Positions 1 to 16,243 of a stretch of 64,000 bases of DNA are shown piece by piece. The notes beneath the pieces are model-generated. The model was not told the origin of the DNA. It saw nothing but the letters and a program-made list of their open reading frames with translations, and searched no databases. Source of the stretch: Rhizobium albus (GTDB lineage Bacteria > Pseudomonadota > Alphaproteobacteria > Rhizobiales > Rhizobiaceae); assembly GCA_030160035.1 (NCBI GenBank), contig BSNO01000003.1:372001-436000 (forward strand). Reading direction: 5' to 3'. A program made the position numbers and the translations under genes. The first letter of the stretch is position 1. Each line of letters opens with the position of its first letter.

Positions 1-314
1 TGGTTGGCGCCGCACTCGCAGTCGAGGAAGCGGGTCTCTCCGACCAGGTTTCGATCGTCGGAACCAGCTTGCCGTCGGTTGCAGGACCGTATGTCGAAAC
101 GGGTGAAATCGATCTCATCTCCTTCTGGGATCCGGCTCTCGCCGGCTACGCGATGAACGTGCTGGCCGAAAAGGCCCTGAACGGCGAGACGATCGAAACC
201 GGGGCTGATCTTGGCGTTGAAGGCTACAACGAAGTCCGCGTCGACGGTAAGGTCATCTACGGCCAGGCATGGGTCGACGTGAGCGCCGACAATCTCGACG
301 AATACGACTTCTAA
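1..314 (+). CDS. Sugar ABC transporter substrate-binding protein, C-terminal part
   Basis: The reading frame is already open at base 3 and ends with TAA at 314, so only about the last 103 residues are present and the start lies outside the window. The visible part has the second-lobe pattern of periplasmic-binding-protein type 1 sugar receptors (RbsB/LsrB/RhaS kind): a V-G-T-S-L-P strand, then D-L-I-S-F-W-D-P-A-L-A-G-Y-A, then a C-terminal strand pair ending DVSADNLDEYDF. It is followed 64 bases later by the matching ATPase and then the permease, so it should capture the imported sugar in the periplasm. Substrate cannot be read from the fragment; the downstream DhaK/DhaL and aldo/keto reductase suggest a small ketose or polyol (inference). 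Confidence 0.85.
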   Translation, partial: VGAALAVEEAGLSDQVSIVGTSLPSVAGPYVETGEIDLISFWDPALAGYAMNVLAEKALNGETIETGADLGVEGYNEVRVDGKVIYGQAWVDVSADNLDEYDF

Positions 315-378
315 GCGGACAACAAGGGGCTGCCGCATCCGCGGCGGCCCCAAACCACCAATCTGACTCGGAGCCCCG

Positions 379-1869
379 ATGTCCGACCCCGTTCTGCAGA
401 TCGACGGCATTCACAAGGCCTATGGTCCCGTTCGCGTGCTCGCCGATGTGGCGCTGACCTTGCATGCGGGCGAAGTGCGCTGCCTTGCCGGCGAAAACGG
501 ATCCGGCAAGTCGACGCTGATCAAGATCATGTCGGGTGTTGTGCCAAAGGATGCGGGGACCGTCCGTATCGCTGGCCAGGAGCTTTCCAACGATCCGGCG
601 GCGGCGATCAATGCTGGACTGTCGGTGATCTATCAGGACTTCTCGCTCTTCCCCAATCTCACCGTGGCCGAGAACATCGCGTTCCTGCGCAATGTCGCCC
701 ATGGGGAGCGCTGGCACAAACGTGGCAGCGATCGGCAGCTTGCTCTCAACACGCTGAAGCGCATGGGTGTCGACATCGATCCGTCGCAGCCGGTCGAACT
801 TCTGCCGGTCGCCTCCAAGCAGTTGATCGCCATCGCGCGTGCGCTTGCCAATGACGCACGCATCATCGTCATGGACGAGCCGACGACCGCGCTGACGCGC
901 AGCGAAGTGAAGCGCCTGCAGGGCATCATCGAGGCGCTGAAGAAGGATGGCGTCGCGTTCCTGTTCGTCAGCCACAAGACCGAAGAGATATTCGCCTTCT
1001 GCGACACCATCACGGTGCTGCGCGATGGCCGCGTCGTCTCGCAGGGGGGAGCGGACGAATTCGACGCCGATCGCCTCGGCCGCGACATGACCGGCCGTGA
1101 TATCGAGACCCATCGCCTGCCGCGCGAACTCGCGCCCACCGCAGCGCCGATCATGGCGACGCGCGGCCTGACACGGCACGGCGTCTACTCCGATGTCGAT
1201 CTTTCGATCGCGCCGGGCGAGATCGTGGCTCTTGTCGGCCTGCTCGGGTCCGGGCGAACGGAACTGGCTCTGTCGCTCTTTGGCCAGATCGAGCCGGACG
1301 AAGGCGTGATCGAGTTCAAAGGCACTATTCGGCGCTTTCGCGAACCGCTGGAAGCGATGGACGCCGGTATCGCCTATGTGCCTGAAGATCGCCTGACGGA
1401 GGGATTGTTCCTCGATCAGCCGATCGGCGACAACATCTCCGTTGCGTCCCTGAAGCCGTCGGGAATTGTGGATCGCTCAGGGCTGCGCGAGCGTGCGCGC
1501 GAAGCCGTCAAGCGCTTGCGTATCAAGACGCCCGGCATCGAACCTTCGGTCGCGACTCTGTCCGGCGGCAACCAGCAGCGTGTCGTCCTCGCACGCTGGA
1601 TGGAACGCAACCCGGAACTGATGATCCTCAACGGGCCAACGGTCGGCGTCGACATCGGCTCCAAGCGTGAGATTCACGAAATTCTGCTGGATCTGCGCAA
1701 GAGCGGCACCGCAGTGCTCGTCGTTACCGACGATCTCGGCGAAGCGCTCGCGCTTTCCGACCGCATCCTGGTCATGGTACGCGGACGGATCACGGGTGAG
1801 TTCACGGCCGACGAGATTGACGAGGAACGGCTGTCGCTTTCCGTGACCGAGGAGGCACCGGCACGATGA
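379..1869 (+). CDS. Sugar ABC transporter ATP-binding protein (RbsA/MglA type, two ABC domains)
   Basis: This 496-residue protein has the duplicated ATPase layout of carbohydrate-uptake (CUT2) importers. The first domain carries a complete Walker A (GENGSGKST, about residues 39-47), a Q-loop region and Walker B (IIVMDEPTTAL). The second domain has the degenerate P-loop GLLGSGRTE usual in this family, an intact LSGGNQQR signature and a late LNGPTVGVDIGSK segment in place of a standard Walker B. It energises uptake by the permease encoded next, whose ATG overlaps this stop codon (ATGA). The start at 379 follows an SBP stop by 64 bases. Substrate specificity resides in the binding protein and cannot be read here. 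Confidence 0.95.
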   Translation: MSDPVLQIDGIHKAYGPVRVLADVALTLHAGEVRCLAGENGSGKSTLIKIMSGVVPKDAGTVRIAGQELSNDPAAAINAGLSVIYQDFSLFPNLTVAENIAFLRNVAHGERWHKRGSDRQLALNTLKRMGVDIDPSQPVELLPVASKQLIAIARALANDARIIVMDEPTTALTRSEVKRLQGIIEALKKDGVAFLFVSHKTEEIFAFCDTITVLRDGRVVSQGGADEFDADRLGRDMTGRDIETHRLPRELAPTAAPIMATRGLTRHGVYSDVDLSIAPGEIVALVGLLGSGRTELALSLFGQIEPDEGVIEFKGTIRRFREPLEAMDAGIAYVPEDRLTEGLFLDQPIGDNISVASLKPSGIVDRSGLRERAREAVKRLRIKTPGIEPSVATLSGGNQQRVVLARWMERNPELMILNGPTVGVDIGSKREIHEILLDLRKSGTAVLVVTDDLGEALALSDRILVMVRGRITGEFTADEIDEERLSLSVTEEAPAR

Positions 1870-2879
1870 ATGCCGCCACACGCATGTTCATGTCGCCGCA
1901 AGGCGTGGTGCTGATCGCAGCCTTGCTGTTCGCGCTCGTCGTCGGCTTCATCAACCCCAATTTCCTGTCTCTGGCGACCGTTATCGATCTGCTGCGCAAT
2001 TCGCTGGTGACGGCGATCTTCGCGCTCGGCGTCATGATGGTGCTGGCTTCGGGCGGGATCGACGTCTCGTTTCCGGCGATCGGCGCCTTTGCCATGTACA
2101 CGACGATGTCGCTTGTGCTCGGTGTTGATTTCGACGTGCCGATCATTGCGCTGTTCGTGATCAGTGCCGCCATCGGCGCATCGCTGGGCTTGGTCAACGG
2201 CATCCTCATCGGCGGGCTTGGGCTGCCGACGCTGATCGTCACGCTTGGCACGCTCAGCCTGTTTCGCGGCGCGCTTTTGACGTTCGTCGGCACGACCTAC
2301 ATCACCAACGTGCCGCGCAACGTCATCTCGTTCGCACGCACGATGATCGTGCGGATGGAGAACGCGGTCGGCCAGCTCGCTTCGCTACCGCTGTCCTTCG
2401 TCGTGCTTGTCGGCGTCACCGCCTTCGTCGCGATCATCATGAACCTCACGAAGTTCGGCCGCGCCATCTACGCGATCGGCGGCTCGGAGGAGGGGGCACG
2501 ACGGATCGGCATCAAGGTCGGCCGCACCAAGGTGCTCATCTACGTGATCGTCGGTGCCATCGCCGGCCTCGCCGGCATGACCCACATGACGCTGTCGCGC
2601 ATGGCCAACCCCTTCGATCTCGTCGGCATGGAACTGAACGTCATCGCCGCTGTCGTGCTCGGCGGCGCGCGCATCACCGGCGGTCATGGCACGGTCACCG
2701 GCACGCTGCTCGGCGCGCTTCTGATCACCATGATCAACACGTCGCTGCTCAGCGCGGGCGTGCCGTCCTATTGGCAGCGCGTCGTCGTCGGCGCGCTCAT
2801 CATCATCGGCACCGGCCTGCCGATCGTCATCGATCGATTGGCCAAACGCCGCGAGCGTCTGGCACAGGCAGCGGTCTGA
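1866..2879 (+). CDS. Sugar ABC transporter permease (RbsC/AraH family)
   Basis: A 337-residue, strongly hydrophobic inner-membrane protein of the BPD_transp_2 family, with about eight to ten membrane segments beginning GVVLIAALLFALVVGFI. It has the family's GLPTLIVTLGTLSLFRG stretch and the GGSEEGARRIGIKV cytoplasmic loop that contacts the ATPase. It overlaps the ATPase gene by four bases (ATGA), implying translational coupling, and is followed 22 bases later by dhaK. Only one permease gene is present, so the channel is presumably a homodimer. The C-terminus, ending in a basic KRRERLAQAAV tail, is complete. Confidence 0.95.
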   Translation: MNAATRMFMSPQGVVLIAALLFALVVGFINPNFLSLATVIDLLRNSLVTAIFALGVMMVLASGGIDVSFPAIGAFAMYTTMSLVLGVDFDVPIIALFVISAAIGASLGLVNGILIGGLGLPTLIVTLGTLSLFRGALLTFVGTTYITNVPRNVISFARTMIVRMENAVGQLASLPLSFVVLVGVTAFVAIIMNLTKFGRAIYAIGGSEEGARRIGIKVGRTKVLIYVIVGAIAGLAGMTHMTLSRMANPFDLVGMELNVIAAVVLGGARITGGHGTVTGTLLGALLITMINTSLLSAGVPSYWQRVVVGALIIIGTGLPIVIDRLAKRRERLAQAAV

Positions 2880-2901
2880 ATTTCGGGAAGGAGCCCAACT
2901 C

Positions 2902-3900
2902 ATGAAGAAGATTCTGAACAATCCGGCTGATTACGTGGACGAGATGCTGGACGGTTTCGTTGCCGCGCATCCGCAGTTCTACGCCCAGCCGGAGCGGCGG
3001 GTGATCGCCCGGCCGGAGGGCGCGACGAGCGGCAAGGTCGGTATCGTGAGCGGCGGCGGATCGGGTCATCTGCCGGTCTTCACCGGCTATGTCGGCCCGG
3101 GCTTCCTCGATGCCTGCGCCGTCGGCGACGTGTTCGCCAGCCCGTCGGCCGAGCAGATGGCAAGCGCCATCCGCCATGCCGATGGCGGCGCCGGCGTGCT
3201 GCGGCTTTACGGAAACTACGGCGGCGACGTCATGAATTTCGACATGGCCGGCGAAATGGTCGACATGGAGAACGACATTCGCACCGCCACCGTGCTTCTG
3301 GCCGACGACATCGTCTCGGCCGGCAAGGACGAGGCTGAAAAGCGCCGCGGCGTCGCCGGCATGATCTACGCGTTCAAGATCGCCGGCGCCTGTGCCGACA
3401 CGAAAGCCGATCTCGACGAGGTCACGCGCGTGGCGCAGAAGGCCGCCGATGCGTGTCGCTCGATCGGCATGGCGCTGACGCCCTGCATCGTGCCGCAGGC
3501 CGGCAAGGCCAATTTCGAGCTCGGCGAGAACGAGATGGAAATGGGCATGGGCATTCATGGCGAACCCGGCATCTGGCGCGATGCGCTGCGCCCGGCCGAC
3601 CAGATCGTCGACGAGATGATCGACCGGATCCTTGCCGATCATCCTTTCTCGAAGGGCGACCGGCTCTCCGTCCTCGTCAATTCGCTGGGCGCCACGCCGC
3701 TCGAAGAGCTCTACATCATGTACCGCAAGGTCAAGCAGCGCTTCGACGCCATCGGCGCCGAGATCGTCATGCCGCTCGTCGGGCGCTACGCGACGTCCAT
3801 GGAGATGACCGGCGCCACGATCACCACAATCGCTCTGGATGACGAGCTCGAACGCTACCTGAAGGCGCCGGCTGCCTGTGCCTATTGGCGCGTCGGGTGA
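2902..3900 (+). CDS. dhaK: Dihydroxyacetone-kinase-type subunit DhaK
   Basis: 332 residues covering the whole DhaK fold. The substrate-binding segment GGGSGHLPVFTGYVG keeps the glycine-rich loop and His, NYGGDVMNFD keeps the Asp used for catalysis, and GIHGEPG contains the His (residue 219) that forms the covalent hemiaminal with the ketone in characterised DhaK proteins. In E. coli DhaK the loop reads GHEP; here it is GHLP, which places the protein in another subgroup. DhaK-family kinases are known to act on dihydroxyacetone, erythrulose and related ketoses, so the substrate is open. A strong ribosome site (GGAAGGAG) precedes the ATG. It works with the DhaL subunit encoded next. Confidence 0.9.
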   Translation: MKKILNNPADYVDEMLDGFVAAHPQFYAQPERRVIARPEGATSGKVGIVSGGGSGHLPVFTGYVGPGFLDACAVGDVFASPSAEQMASAIRHADGGAGVLRLYGNYGGDVMNFDMAGEMVDMENDIRTATVLLADDIVSAGKDEAEKRRGVAGMIYAFKIAGACADTKADLDEVTRVAQKAADACRSIGMALTPCIVPQAGKANFELGENEMEMGMGIHGEPGIWRDALRPADQIVDEMIDRILADHPFSKGDRLSVLVNSLGATPLEELYIMYRKVKQRFDAIGAEIVMPLVGRYATSMEMTGATITTIALDDELERYLKAPAACAYWRVG

Positions 3901-3911
3901 GGGCGAAGAGC

Positions 3912-4520
3912 ATGGCGACACTTGATAGCGCACGTCTCAAGGCTGCCCTGCAGCGGGTCGCGGCAGGCGCGGCCGCGGCGGCGGCGGAACTCAATGCGGC
4001 CGACGGCCAGCTCGGCGACGGCGATCTAGGCATCACGGTCTCGAAGGGCTTTGCCGCGGCCGCGGAAGCTGACCTTCCCAGCGATCTCGGCATGGCCTTC
4101 CTGGAATGCTCGAAAGCCTTCCAGCGCGTGTCGTCCTCCTCCTACGGCACGCTCGTCGCGACAGGCTTCATGGCTGCGGCCAAGAGCGCAAAGGGCTTCG
4201 AGACGCTCGAGGTCTCCGCGATTCCGGCGCTGGTCGCTGAGGCGCGGGACGCGATGATGGCGCGCGGCAAGGGCGAGCTCGGCGCCAAGTCGGTGCTCGA
4301 CAGCCTCGATGCCTGTGCGAAAGCGATCGAAGACGCCGACGCCGCCGAGATGGGCGACAAGGCCGTCGCCGCCGCACGCCAGACGCTGCAGGACTTCAAA
4401 GGCAGGCCCTGCAAGCTCGGCCGCGCCCGCATGTTCACCGAAAAGAGTGCCGAACTCGACGACCCCGGCCAACTCGCCTTTCTGCGCATCGTCGAGGCAG
4501 CCGTTCCAACGGCCGAATAG
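3912..4520 (+). CDS. dhaL: Dihydroxyacetone-kinase-type ADP/ATP-binding subunit DhaL
   Basis: A DAK2-domain protein of 202 residues from the ATG at 3912 (MATLDSARL); an upstream TTG at 3885 is in frame but would overlap dhaK. The nucleotide/Mg site is visible as LGDGDLGITVSKGF, in which the usual DxDHG is DGDLG: the acidic ligands stay and the His is replaced by Leu. SSSYGTLVATGF matches the second nucleotide-binding loop. DhaL donates phosphate to the ketose held by DhaK, either from ATP or from a PTS DhaM partner. No DhaM is seen, so direct use of ATP is likelier (inference). It lies between dhaK and an aldo/keto reductase in one operon. Confidence 0.88.
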   Translation: MATLDSARLKAALQRVAAGAAAAAAELNAADGQLGDGDLGITVSKGFAAAAEADLPSDLGMAFLECSKAFQRVSSSSYGTLVATGFMAAAKSAKGFETLEVSAIPALVAEARDAMMARGKGELGAKSVLDSLDACAKAIEDADAAEMGDKAVAAARQTLQDFKGRPCKLGRARMFTEKSAELDDPGQLAFLRIVEAAVPTAE

Positions 4521-4531
4521 GACAAGAGAAC

Positions 4532-5593
4532 ATGCAGTATCGCACGCTCGGCCGCTCGGGCCTCAAGGTTTCCGCCATCGCGATGGGGACGTTCTCCTTC
4601 GGCGGCAAGGGCGACTTTGCCATGGTGGCCAATCAGGGGGTCACCGAGGCGCGTCGTCTCGTCGATGCCTGCATCGACGGTGGCATCAATCTCTTCGACA
4701 CGGCCAACATGTATTCGCTCGGTCGTTCCGAGGAAATTCTGGGCGAGGTGCTGGAGGGCAAGCGCGACGAGGTGCTGATCTGCTCCAAGGCGCGCATGAA
4801 GATCGGTGACGGCGTGAATGACGAGGGTGCGTCGCGCTATCACATCATCCGTGAGTGCGAACGCAGCCTGAAGCGCCTGCGCACCGATCGCATCGATCTT
4901 TATCTGATGCATGAATGGGATGGTCTCACGCCACTCGAAGAGACACTTTCAGCGTTCGAAACTCTGCAGGCGCAGGGCAAGATCCGTTACGCTGGCTGTT
5001 CGAACTATGCCGGCTGGCAGTTGATGAAGGCCCTCGGCATTGCCGAACGCGAGCGCCTGCCGCGTTTCGCGGCCCAGCAGATCCACTACACGCTGGAAGC
5101 CCGCGAGGCCGAATACGAGCTTCTGCCGATCGCGGTGGACCAGGGCGTTGGCGTGATGATCTGGTCGCCGCTTGCGGCCGGTCTCCTGTCGGGCGCGTTC
5201 ACCCGCGATACGTTCCCGCAGGATTCGCGTCAGGCCGCAGGCTGGTCCGAGCCGCCGATCCGCGACCAGGAGCGCCTTTGGGCCATCGTCGACGTTCTGC
5301 GCGAGATTGCCGCCGAGCGTTCGCTGACGGCAGCACAGATATCGCTGGCATGGACACTGTCGCGTCCCGGTATCGCAACGCTCGTCACCGGCGGACTGAC
5401 ACCGGAGCAGTTTCAGGAAAACATCGCCGCTGCCTCGGTGGAACTGACACCGGAGGAACTGGAACGCCTGAACCAGGTCAGCCGCCCGCCCTACATCTAT
5501 CCCTACTGGCACCAGCACAATTTCGCAGCCGACCGGTTCAGCCCCGCCGATTGGGCGCTGCACGACAGCTATCGCGATCTGGGCAAGATCTGA
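4532..5593 (+). CDS. Aldo/keto reductase
   Basis: 353 residues with the (beta/alpha)8 aldo/keto reductase pattern. The start MQYRTLGRSGLKVSAIAMGT is the usual family opening. The catalytic tetrad is visible: Asp in NLFDTANMYSLG, Tyr four residues later, Lys in ICSKARMK and His in LYLMHEWDG. Such enzymes interconvert carbonyls and alcohols with NADPH. Position at the end of a sugar ABC/DhaK/DhaL operon (11 bases after dhaL) suggests it reduces or oxidises the imported sugar before or after phosphorylation. The substrate is not recognisable. A hairpin 60 bases downstream may end the transcript. Confidence 0.92.
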   Translation: MQYRTLGRSGLKVSAIAMGTFSFGGKGDFAMVANQGVTEARRLVDACIDGGINLFDTANMYSLGRSEEILGEVLEGKRDEVLICSKARMKIGDGVNDEGASRYHIIRECERSLKRLRTDRIDLYLMHEWDGLTPLEETLSAFETLQAQGKIRYAGCSNYAGWQLMKALGIAERERLPRFAAQQIHYTLEAREAEYELLPIAVDQGVGVMIWSPLAAGLLSGAFTRDTFPQDSRQAAGWSEPPIRDQERLWAIVDVLREIAAERSLTAAQISLAWTLSRPGIATLVTGGLTPEQFQENIAAASVELTPEELERLNQVSRPPYIYPYWHQHNFAADRFSPADWALHDSYRDLGKI

Positions 5594-5653
5594 GCTTTCG
5601 GGACGTCTGCTCTACGGGGAGGCTTCGGGCGTTGCGCTGCCCTGAAAACACAA

Positions 5654-5673
5654 ACTTGGCCTTGCGGCCAAGT
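5654..5673 (-). terminator. Hairpin with T-rich tail, probable minus-strand terminator
   Basis: A perfect 8-bp inverted repeat (ACTTGGCC / GGCCAAGT) with a TTGC loop. Read on the minus strand it is followed by TTGTGTTTTC, so it best serves the giant minus-strand gene that stops at 5849. On the plus strand no T-run follows, but it may still help end the sugar operon. Confidence 0.6.
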
Positions 5674-5810
5674 CGATGTGAAACGGGGCGGCGGCATCAC
5701 CGGACAGGGGGAAAGCGTGGCGACCGGAGAGCTGCGACCTATCGCTGCCGCAGCCTGAAGGGCTAGTTCCTCCGATCACACGCACAAGGCCGGTGACACC
5801 GCCTATCGAC

Positions 5811-5848
5811 CTGCCGGCGCTTCTTGCCGGCAGGCAGTCTGGGTGGGC

Positions 5849-5860
<12 letters not shown>
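5811..5860. repeat. Two adjacent perfect inverted repeats at the 3' end of the giant RTX gene
   Basis: 5811-5833 is an 8-bp stem (CTGCCGGC / GCCGGCAG) with a 7-base loop. 5845-5860 is the 16-base palindrome GGGCTCAATTGAGCCC, which includes the stop codon of the minus-strand gene. Neither has a T-tract. They may form transcript 3'-end structures before the better terminator at 5654-5673. Confidence 0.5.
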
Positions 5861-13339
<7,479 letters not shown>

Positions 13340-13585
13340 CGTATCCTCCTCGCGAGCGCTTGAGCTCCGGTTGTTCGGGTCGAGAGGAGACAAAGCAGGG
13401 CCGTCGGCAGAATGGCGACCATCCTGACCCGTCGGAGTACCTTTTGAGCTGGCTTGCCCCGCCGCTTCTCGGTTCTCGAAGTGAGGACAAGGATAGGATG
13501 GGCCACCAATCGGCGTAACGCCTGATCGTCCGGCAGATCGGGTAGCGCTTCGTAGGAATACAACTCCGGCGTTTGTGCCGTCGCG

Positions 13586-13640
13586 GTCATGACGGAGGTC
13601 ATCCATGGACCATGGACCTAGTCTATGTTCGACCATGGAC
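13586..13640. promoter_or_regulatory. Repeated CCATGGAC elements between peroxidase and two-component genes
   Basis: The 402-base gap between the divergent starts at 13339 and 13742 holds three copies of CCATGGAC at 13603-13610, 13610-13617 and 13633-13640, preceded by the palindrome GTCATGAC at 13586-13593. The second and third copies start 23 bases apart. They sit about 100 bases upstream of the kinase start and 265 bases upstream of the peroxidase start. They look like binding sites for the adjacent LuxR-type regulator (inference). I see no other feature in the gap. Confidence 0.5.
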
Positions 13641-13741
13641 CGCTTGCGGAACCCGAGACTTCAGGTCTTTCTTCTTCTCGGATCATTGGCGGCGCGGGAA
13701 AACGCGCCCCGAGAAGAACGTTGCAGGCCTTGGGATCGCCC

Positions 13742-15103
13742 ATGCTGGTACTGGATGCCGATATAGCGAAGCGTTTTGCGCTGTTTGGCGGCGCAGTCGT
13801 CATTGCAACCACGGCGCTTGTCGGTTGGATGAGCACCACGCTCATCACCCGCAACGTGCTCGGCACGGCCGCATCGTCGACCGCGCTCTTCGTCGACAGC
13901 ATCGTCACGCCGCACGTGCAGGATCTCACTGTTGCTGCCGTTCTTCCGGATACCGCGATCGAAGCCCTGGATCGCACGTTCCTCGACCCTGTGCTGCGCG
14001 ACCGATTCCCCTTCATCGAGATATGGAAAGCCGATGGCACGATCGTCTATTCGAACCACCGCGAGATGATCGGCCGAACCTACCCGCCGCCGCCCAGCCT
14101 CGCGGTCGCTTTTCAAGGCGAGATCGCTTCCGATTTCACGGATCTGAGGGCGCAGGAACACACGGTGCGCCAGCTCGACGAAGAATATCTCGAGATCTAC
14201 ACGCCGATCCGCGATCTCGGCGGGGGGACGATCATCGCGGTGGCCGAGATCCATGAAAGTGCGGAAGCGGTGCGCCAGGAGCTGGACTTCGCGACGCGGC
14301 GCAACTGGGCGCTCGTCGTCACGCTGGCCTTGCTGGTCATGGCCGGGTTGCTCACCGTCGTCATGCGCGGCAACGCGATCATCCGGGCGCAGCAGCGCGG
14401 GCTGGTCGAGCGCATCGAGGAAACGGAGCGTGCGCTCGACGAGGTTCGGCGCCTGAAGGATGCCGTGCAGTCGGCGACCGCCCGCCTCGTCGAGCGCGAG
14501 GAGAAGGCCTATCGCCGTATCGGCGCCGACCTGCATGACGGCCCGGCTCAACTGATCAGCTATTCGACGCTGAAACTCGAGCAGATCAGACGCGCGCGGT
14601 CTATCGCGGAGCGCTCGGCGATGATCGAGGACGTGGAGCGGGCGCTTGTCGAAGCCGTCGGCGAAATCCGCAACATGTCACAGGGCCTCGTCCTGCCCGA
14701 TCTCGATCGGATGCCTGTCCCGAAACTCATCGACGCGGCCATCGGCGCCCATGAGGAACGCACTGGAAGCAAGGTCGACCGGTTCATCACCATCGACGAT
14801 CCGGTGCTGTCGCGATCCTTCAAGATCTGCGTCTACCGCTTTCTGCAGGAGGCGCTCTGGAACGTGCACCGCCATGCACCTGGAACGGCGACCACGGCCT
14901 GCTGCGATATCGATGCCGAGACGGTGCGTGTCAGCGTATCCAATCTGCCGAACGAGAACAGCGCATCATGGGACGGTCGCCCCGGCCTCGGTATCTCCGG
15001 CCTCAAGGAGCGCGTCGAAAGTCTGGGCGGAACCTTCACGATCGCCCATGACGGGCAGATGCCGACGAGACTTGAAATGACATTGCTGAAAGAGACTGCT
15101 TAA
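13742..15103 (+). CDS. Sensor histidine kinase (HisKA_3 / NarX-DegS class)
   Basis: 453 residues from ATG 13742 (MLVLDADIAKRFALFGG); an in-frame ATG at 13625 would place 39 atypical residues over the CCATGGAC repeats and is disfavoured. Two membrane segments (about residues 9-32 and 190-210) enclose a periplasmic sensor region of roughly 150 residues. The dimerisation/phospho-acceptor box is ADLHDGPAQL with His265, the HisKA_3 form. The C-terminal ATPase domain shows GLGISGLKERVESLGG. It should phosphorylate the NarL-type regulator whose start codon overlaps its stop (TAATG). Its divergent position suggests control of the secreted peroxidase. Confidence 0.9.
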   Translation: MLVLDADIAKRFALFGGAVVIATTALVGWMSTTLITRNVLGTAASSTALFVDSIVTPHVQDLTVAAVLPDTAIEALDRTFLDPVLRDRFPFIEIWKADGTIVYSNHREMIGRTYPPPPSLAVAFQGEIASDFTDLRAQEHTVRQLDEEYLEIYTPIRDLGGGTIIAVAEIHESAEAVRQELDFATRRNWALVVTLALLVMAGLLTVVMRGNAIIRAQQRGLVERIEETERALDEVRRLKDAVQSATARLVEREEKAYRRIGADLHDGPAQLISYSTLKLEQIRRARSIAERSAMIEDVERALVEAVGEIRNMSQGLVLPDLDRMPVPKLIDAAIGAHEERTGSKVDRFITIDDPVLSRSFKICVYRFLQEALWNVHRHAPGTATTACCDIDAETVRVSVSNLPNENSASWDGRPGLGISGLKERVESLGGTFTIAHDGQMPTRLEMTLLKETA

Positions 15104-15762
15104 TGGCCCGATCGGTTTCCGTCATCGTCGTCGACGATCACTCCATCTTCCGCGCAGGCGTCGTTCAATCGCTGGCACTGGATCCTCAGATCCGTGTCAT
15201 CGCGGAAGGCAGTTCCGCCGATGAAGCCGAGGCGCTGGCCGAAAGGCTGCGCCCCGATATCGCGCTGATCGATGTCTCCATGCCCGGAGGAGGGATCGAA
15301 GCCGCGCGGGCGATCACGCAGTCCGTGCCGGAGACCAAGGTGGTCATGTTGACCGTCTCCGAGAACGACGACGATGTCTTCGATGCGGTGGAGGCCGGCG
15401 CCATCGGCTACATCCTGAAAGGCACCTCCGCCCGCGAACTGATTTCCGCCGTGCAGAATGTCGCGTCCGGCCAGACGCACATGGCGCCGAAACTCGCGCT
15501 GGCTCTTCTGGCGCGCGCAAGGCGGCGCGACCAGATCGATCCTCAATGGACAGCACTGGAAAGCCTCACGCCACGCGAGCGCTCGGTGCTCAGCCTCGTT
15601 GCCAGGGGGCTCAGCAATCGGGAAGTGGCAACGACGCTCCAGGTGGGGGAGAAAGCCGTCAAGTCACATCTCACCGGCATTTTCGGCAAACTCAAGGTGC
15701 GCAATCGCACCGAGGCGACACTCATCGCCAAGGCCTATGAGAAGCAGATTGCCGAGTGGTGA
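15103..15762 (+). CDS. NarL/FixJ-family response regulator
   Basis: 219 residues: receiver domain with acidic pocket VVDDHS, phospho-acceptor Asp57 in LIDVSMPGGG, Thr in MLTVSEND and Lys in GYILKGTS. The C-terminal LuxR-type HTH reads LTPRERSVLSLVARGLSNREVA followed by VGEKAVKSHLTGIFGKL (two adjoining stretches). It forms a two-component pair with the kinase, sharing one base at TAATG. The likely targets are its own divergent promoter region and the giant peroxidase gene, where CCATGGAC repeats occur (inference). Confidence 0.93.
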   Translation: MARSVSVIVVDDHSIFRAGVVQSLALDPQIRVIAEGSSADEAEALAERLRPDIALIDVSMPGGGIEAARAITQSVPETKVVMLTVSENDDDVFDAVEAGAIGYILKGTSARELISAVQNVASGQTHMAPKLALALLARARRRDQIDPQWTALESLTPRERSVLSLVARGLSNREVATTLQVGEKAVKSHLTGIFGKLKVRNRTEATLIAKAYEKQIAEW

Positions 15763-15792
15763 GCGGGTGAAGACAGGTGCTTGCGCCTACGA

Positions 15793-16143
15793 TCATTCTC
15801 GCAGGATCTTCTGCATTGCCTTCCCCTTCGCAAGCTCGTCGATCAGCTTATCCAGATAGCGGATTTTCTGCATGAGCGGATCTTCGACCGCTTCCACGCG
15901 AACGCCGCAGATGAGACCGGTGATGAGCGCACTCTTCGGATTGAACGCGGGCGCCTGCTCGAAAAAGGAGGCGATGTCGGTCTCCAATTCGATTTGCCGT
16001 TCCAGGCCAGCCTGATCATAGCCGGTGAGCCAGCAAATCACCCGATCGACCTCGTCATTCGTCCGCTGCTTGCGCTCCACCTTCTGCACATAGAGCGGAT
16101 AGACCTTCGAGAACTTCATGGAGAAGACGCGGTGGCCGGACAT
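15793..16143 (-). CDS. DUF2200 domain-containing protein
   Basis: A 116-residue soluble protein with the DUF2200 pattern: [20 protein letters not shown] near the start, then [13 protein letters not shown], then [17 protein letters not shown] and a charged C-terminus. The family is widespread and small; no biochemical function is established to my knowledge. It lies convergent to the response regulator, with 30 bases between the stops, and is probably monocistronic. No signal peptide or membrane segment is visible. Confidence 0.85.
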   Translation of the reverse strand: MSGHRVFSMKFSKVYPLYVQKVERKQRTNDEVDRVICWLTGYDQAGLERQIELETDIASFFEQAPAFNPKSALITGLICGVRVEAVEDPLMQKIRYLDKLIDELAKGKAMQKILRE

Positions 16144-16243
16144 GAACAGTCCTCATGTTGGCGGACCTACGAGCCGCTGATTGTCGAGACACGAGAATAA
16201 AAGGAAATCTCAGCCGCGTGCACTGGTCAATGCGCGATGAGGA

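Noticed and set aside
2827-3933. 368-codon minus-strand frame opposite dhaK
   Set aside because: dhaK on the plus strand has all family motifs; the antisense product is His/Arg/Asp-rich with no domain.
13340-13636. Upstream extension of the giant peroxidase gene to 13636
   Set aside because: A strong AGGAGGA precedes the ATG at 13339 and the extra 99 residues show no conserved pattern and cover the regulatory repeats.
13625-13741. Earlier ATG for the histidine kinase at 13625
   Set aside because: It lies inside the CCATGGAC repeats and adds residues that do not resemble the family; the ATG at 13742 starts just before the first membrane segment.
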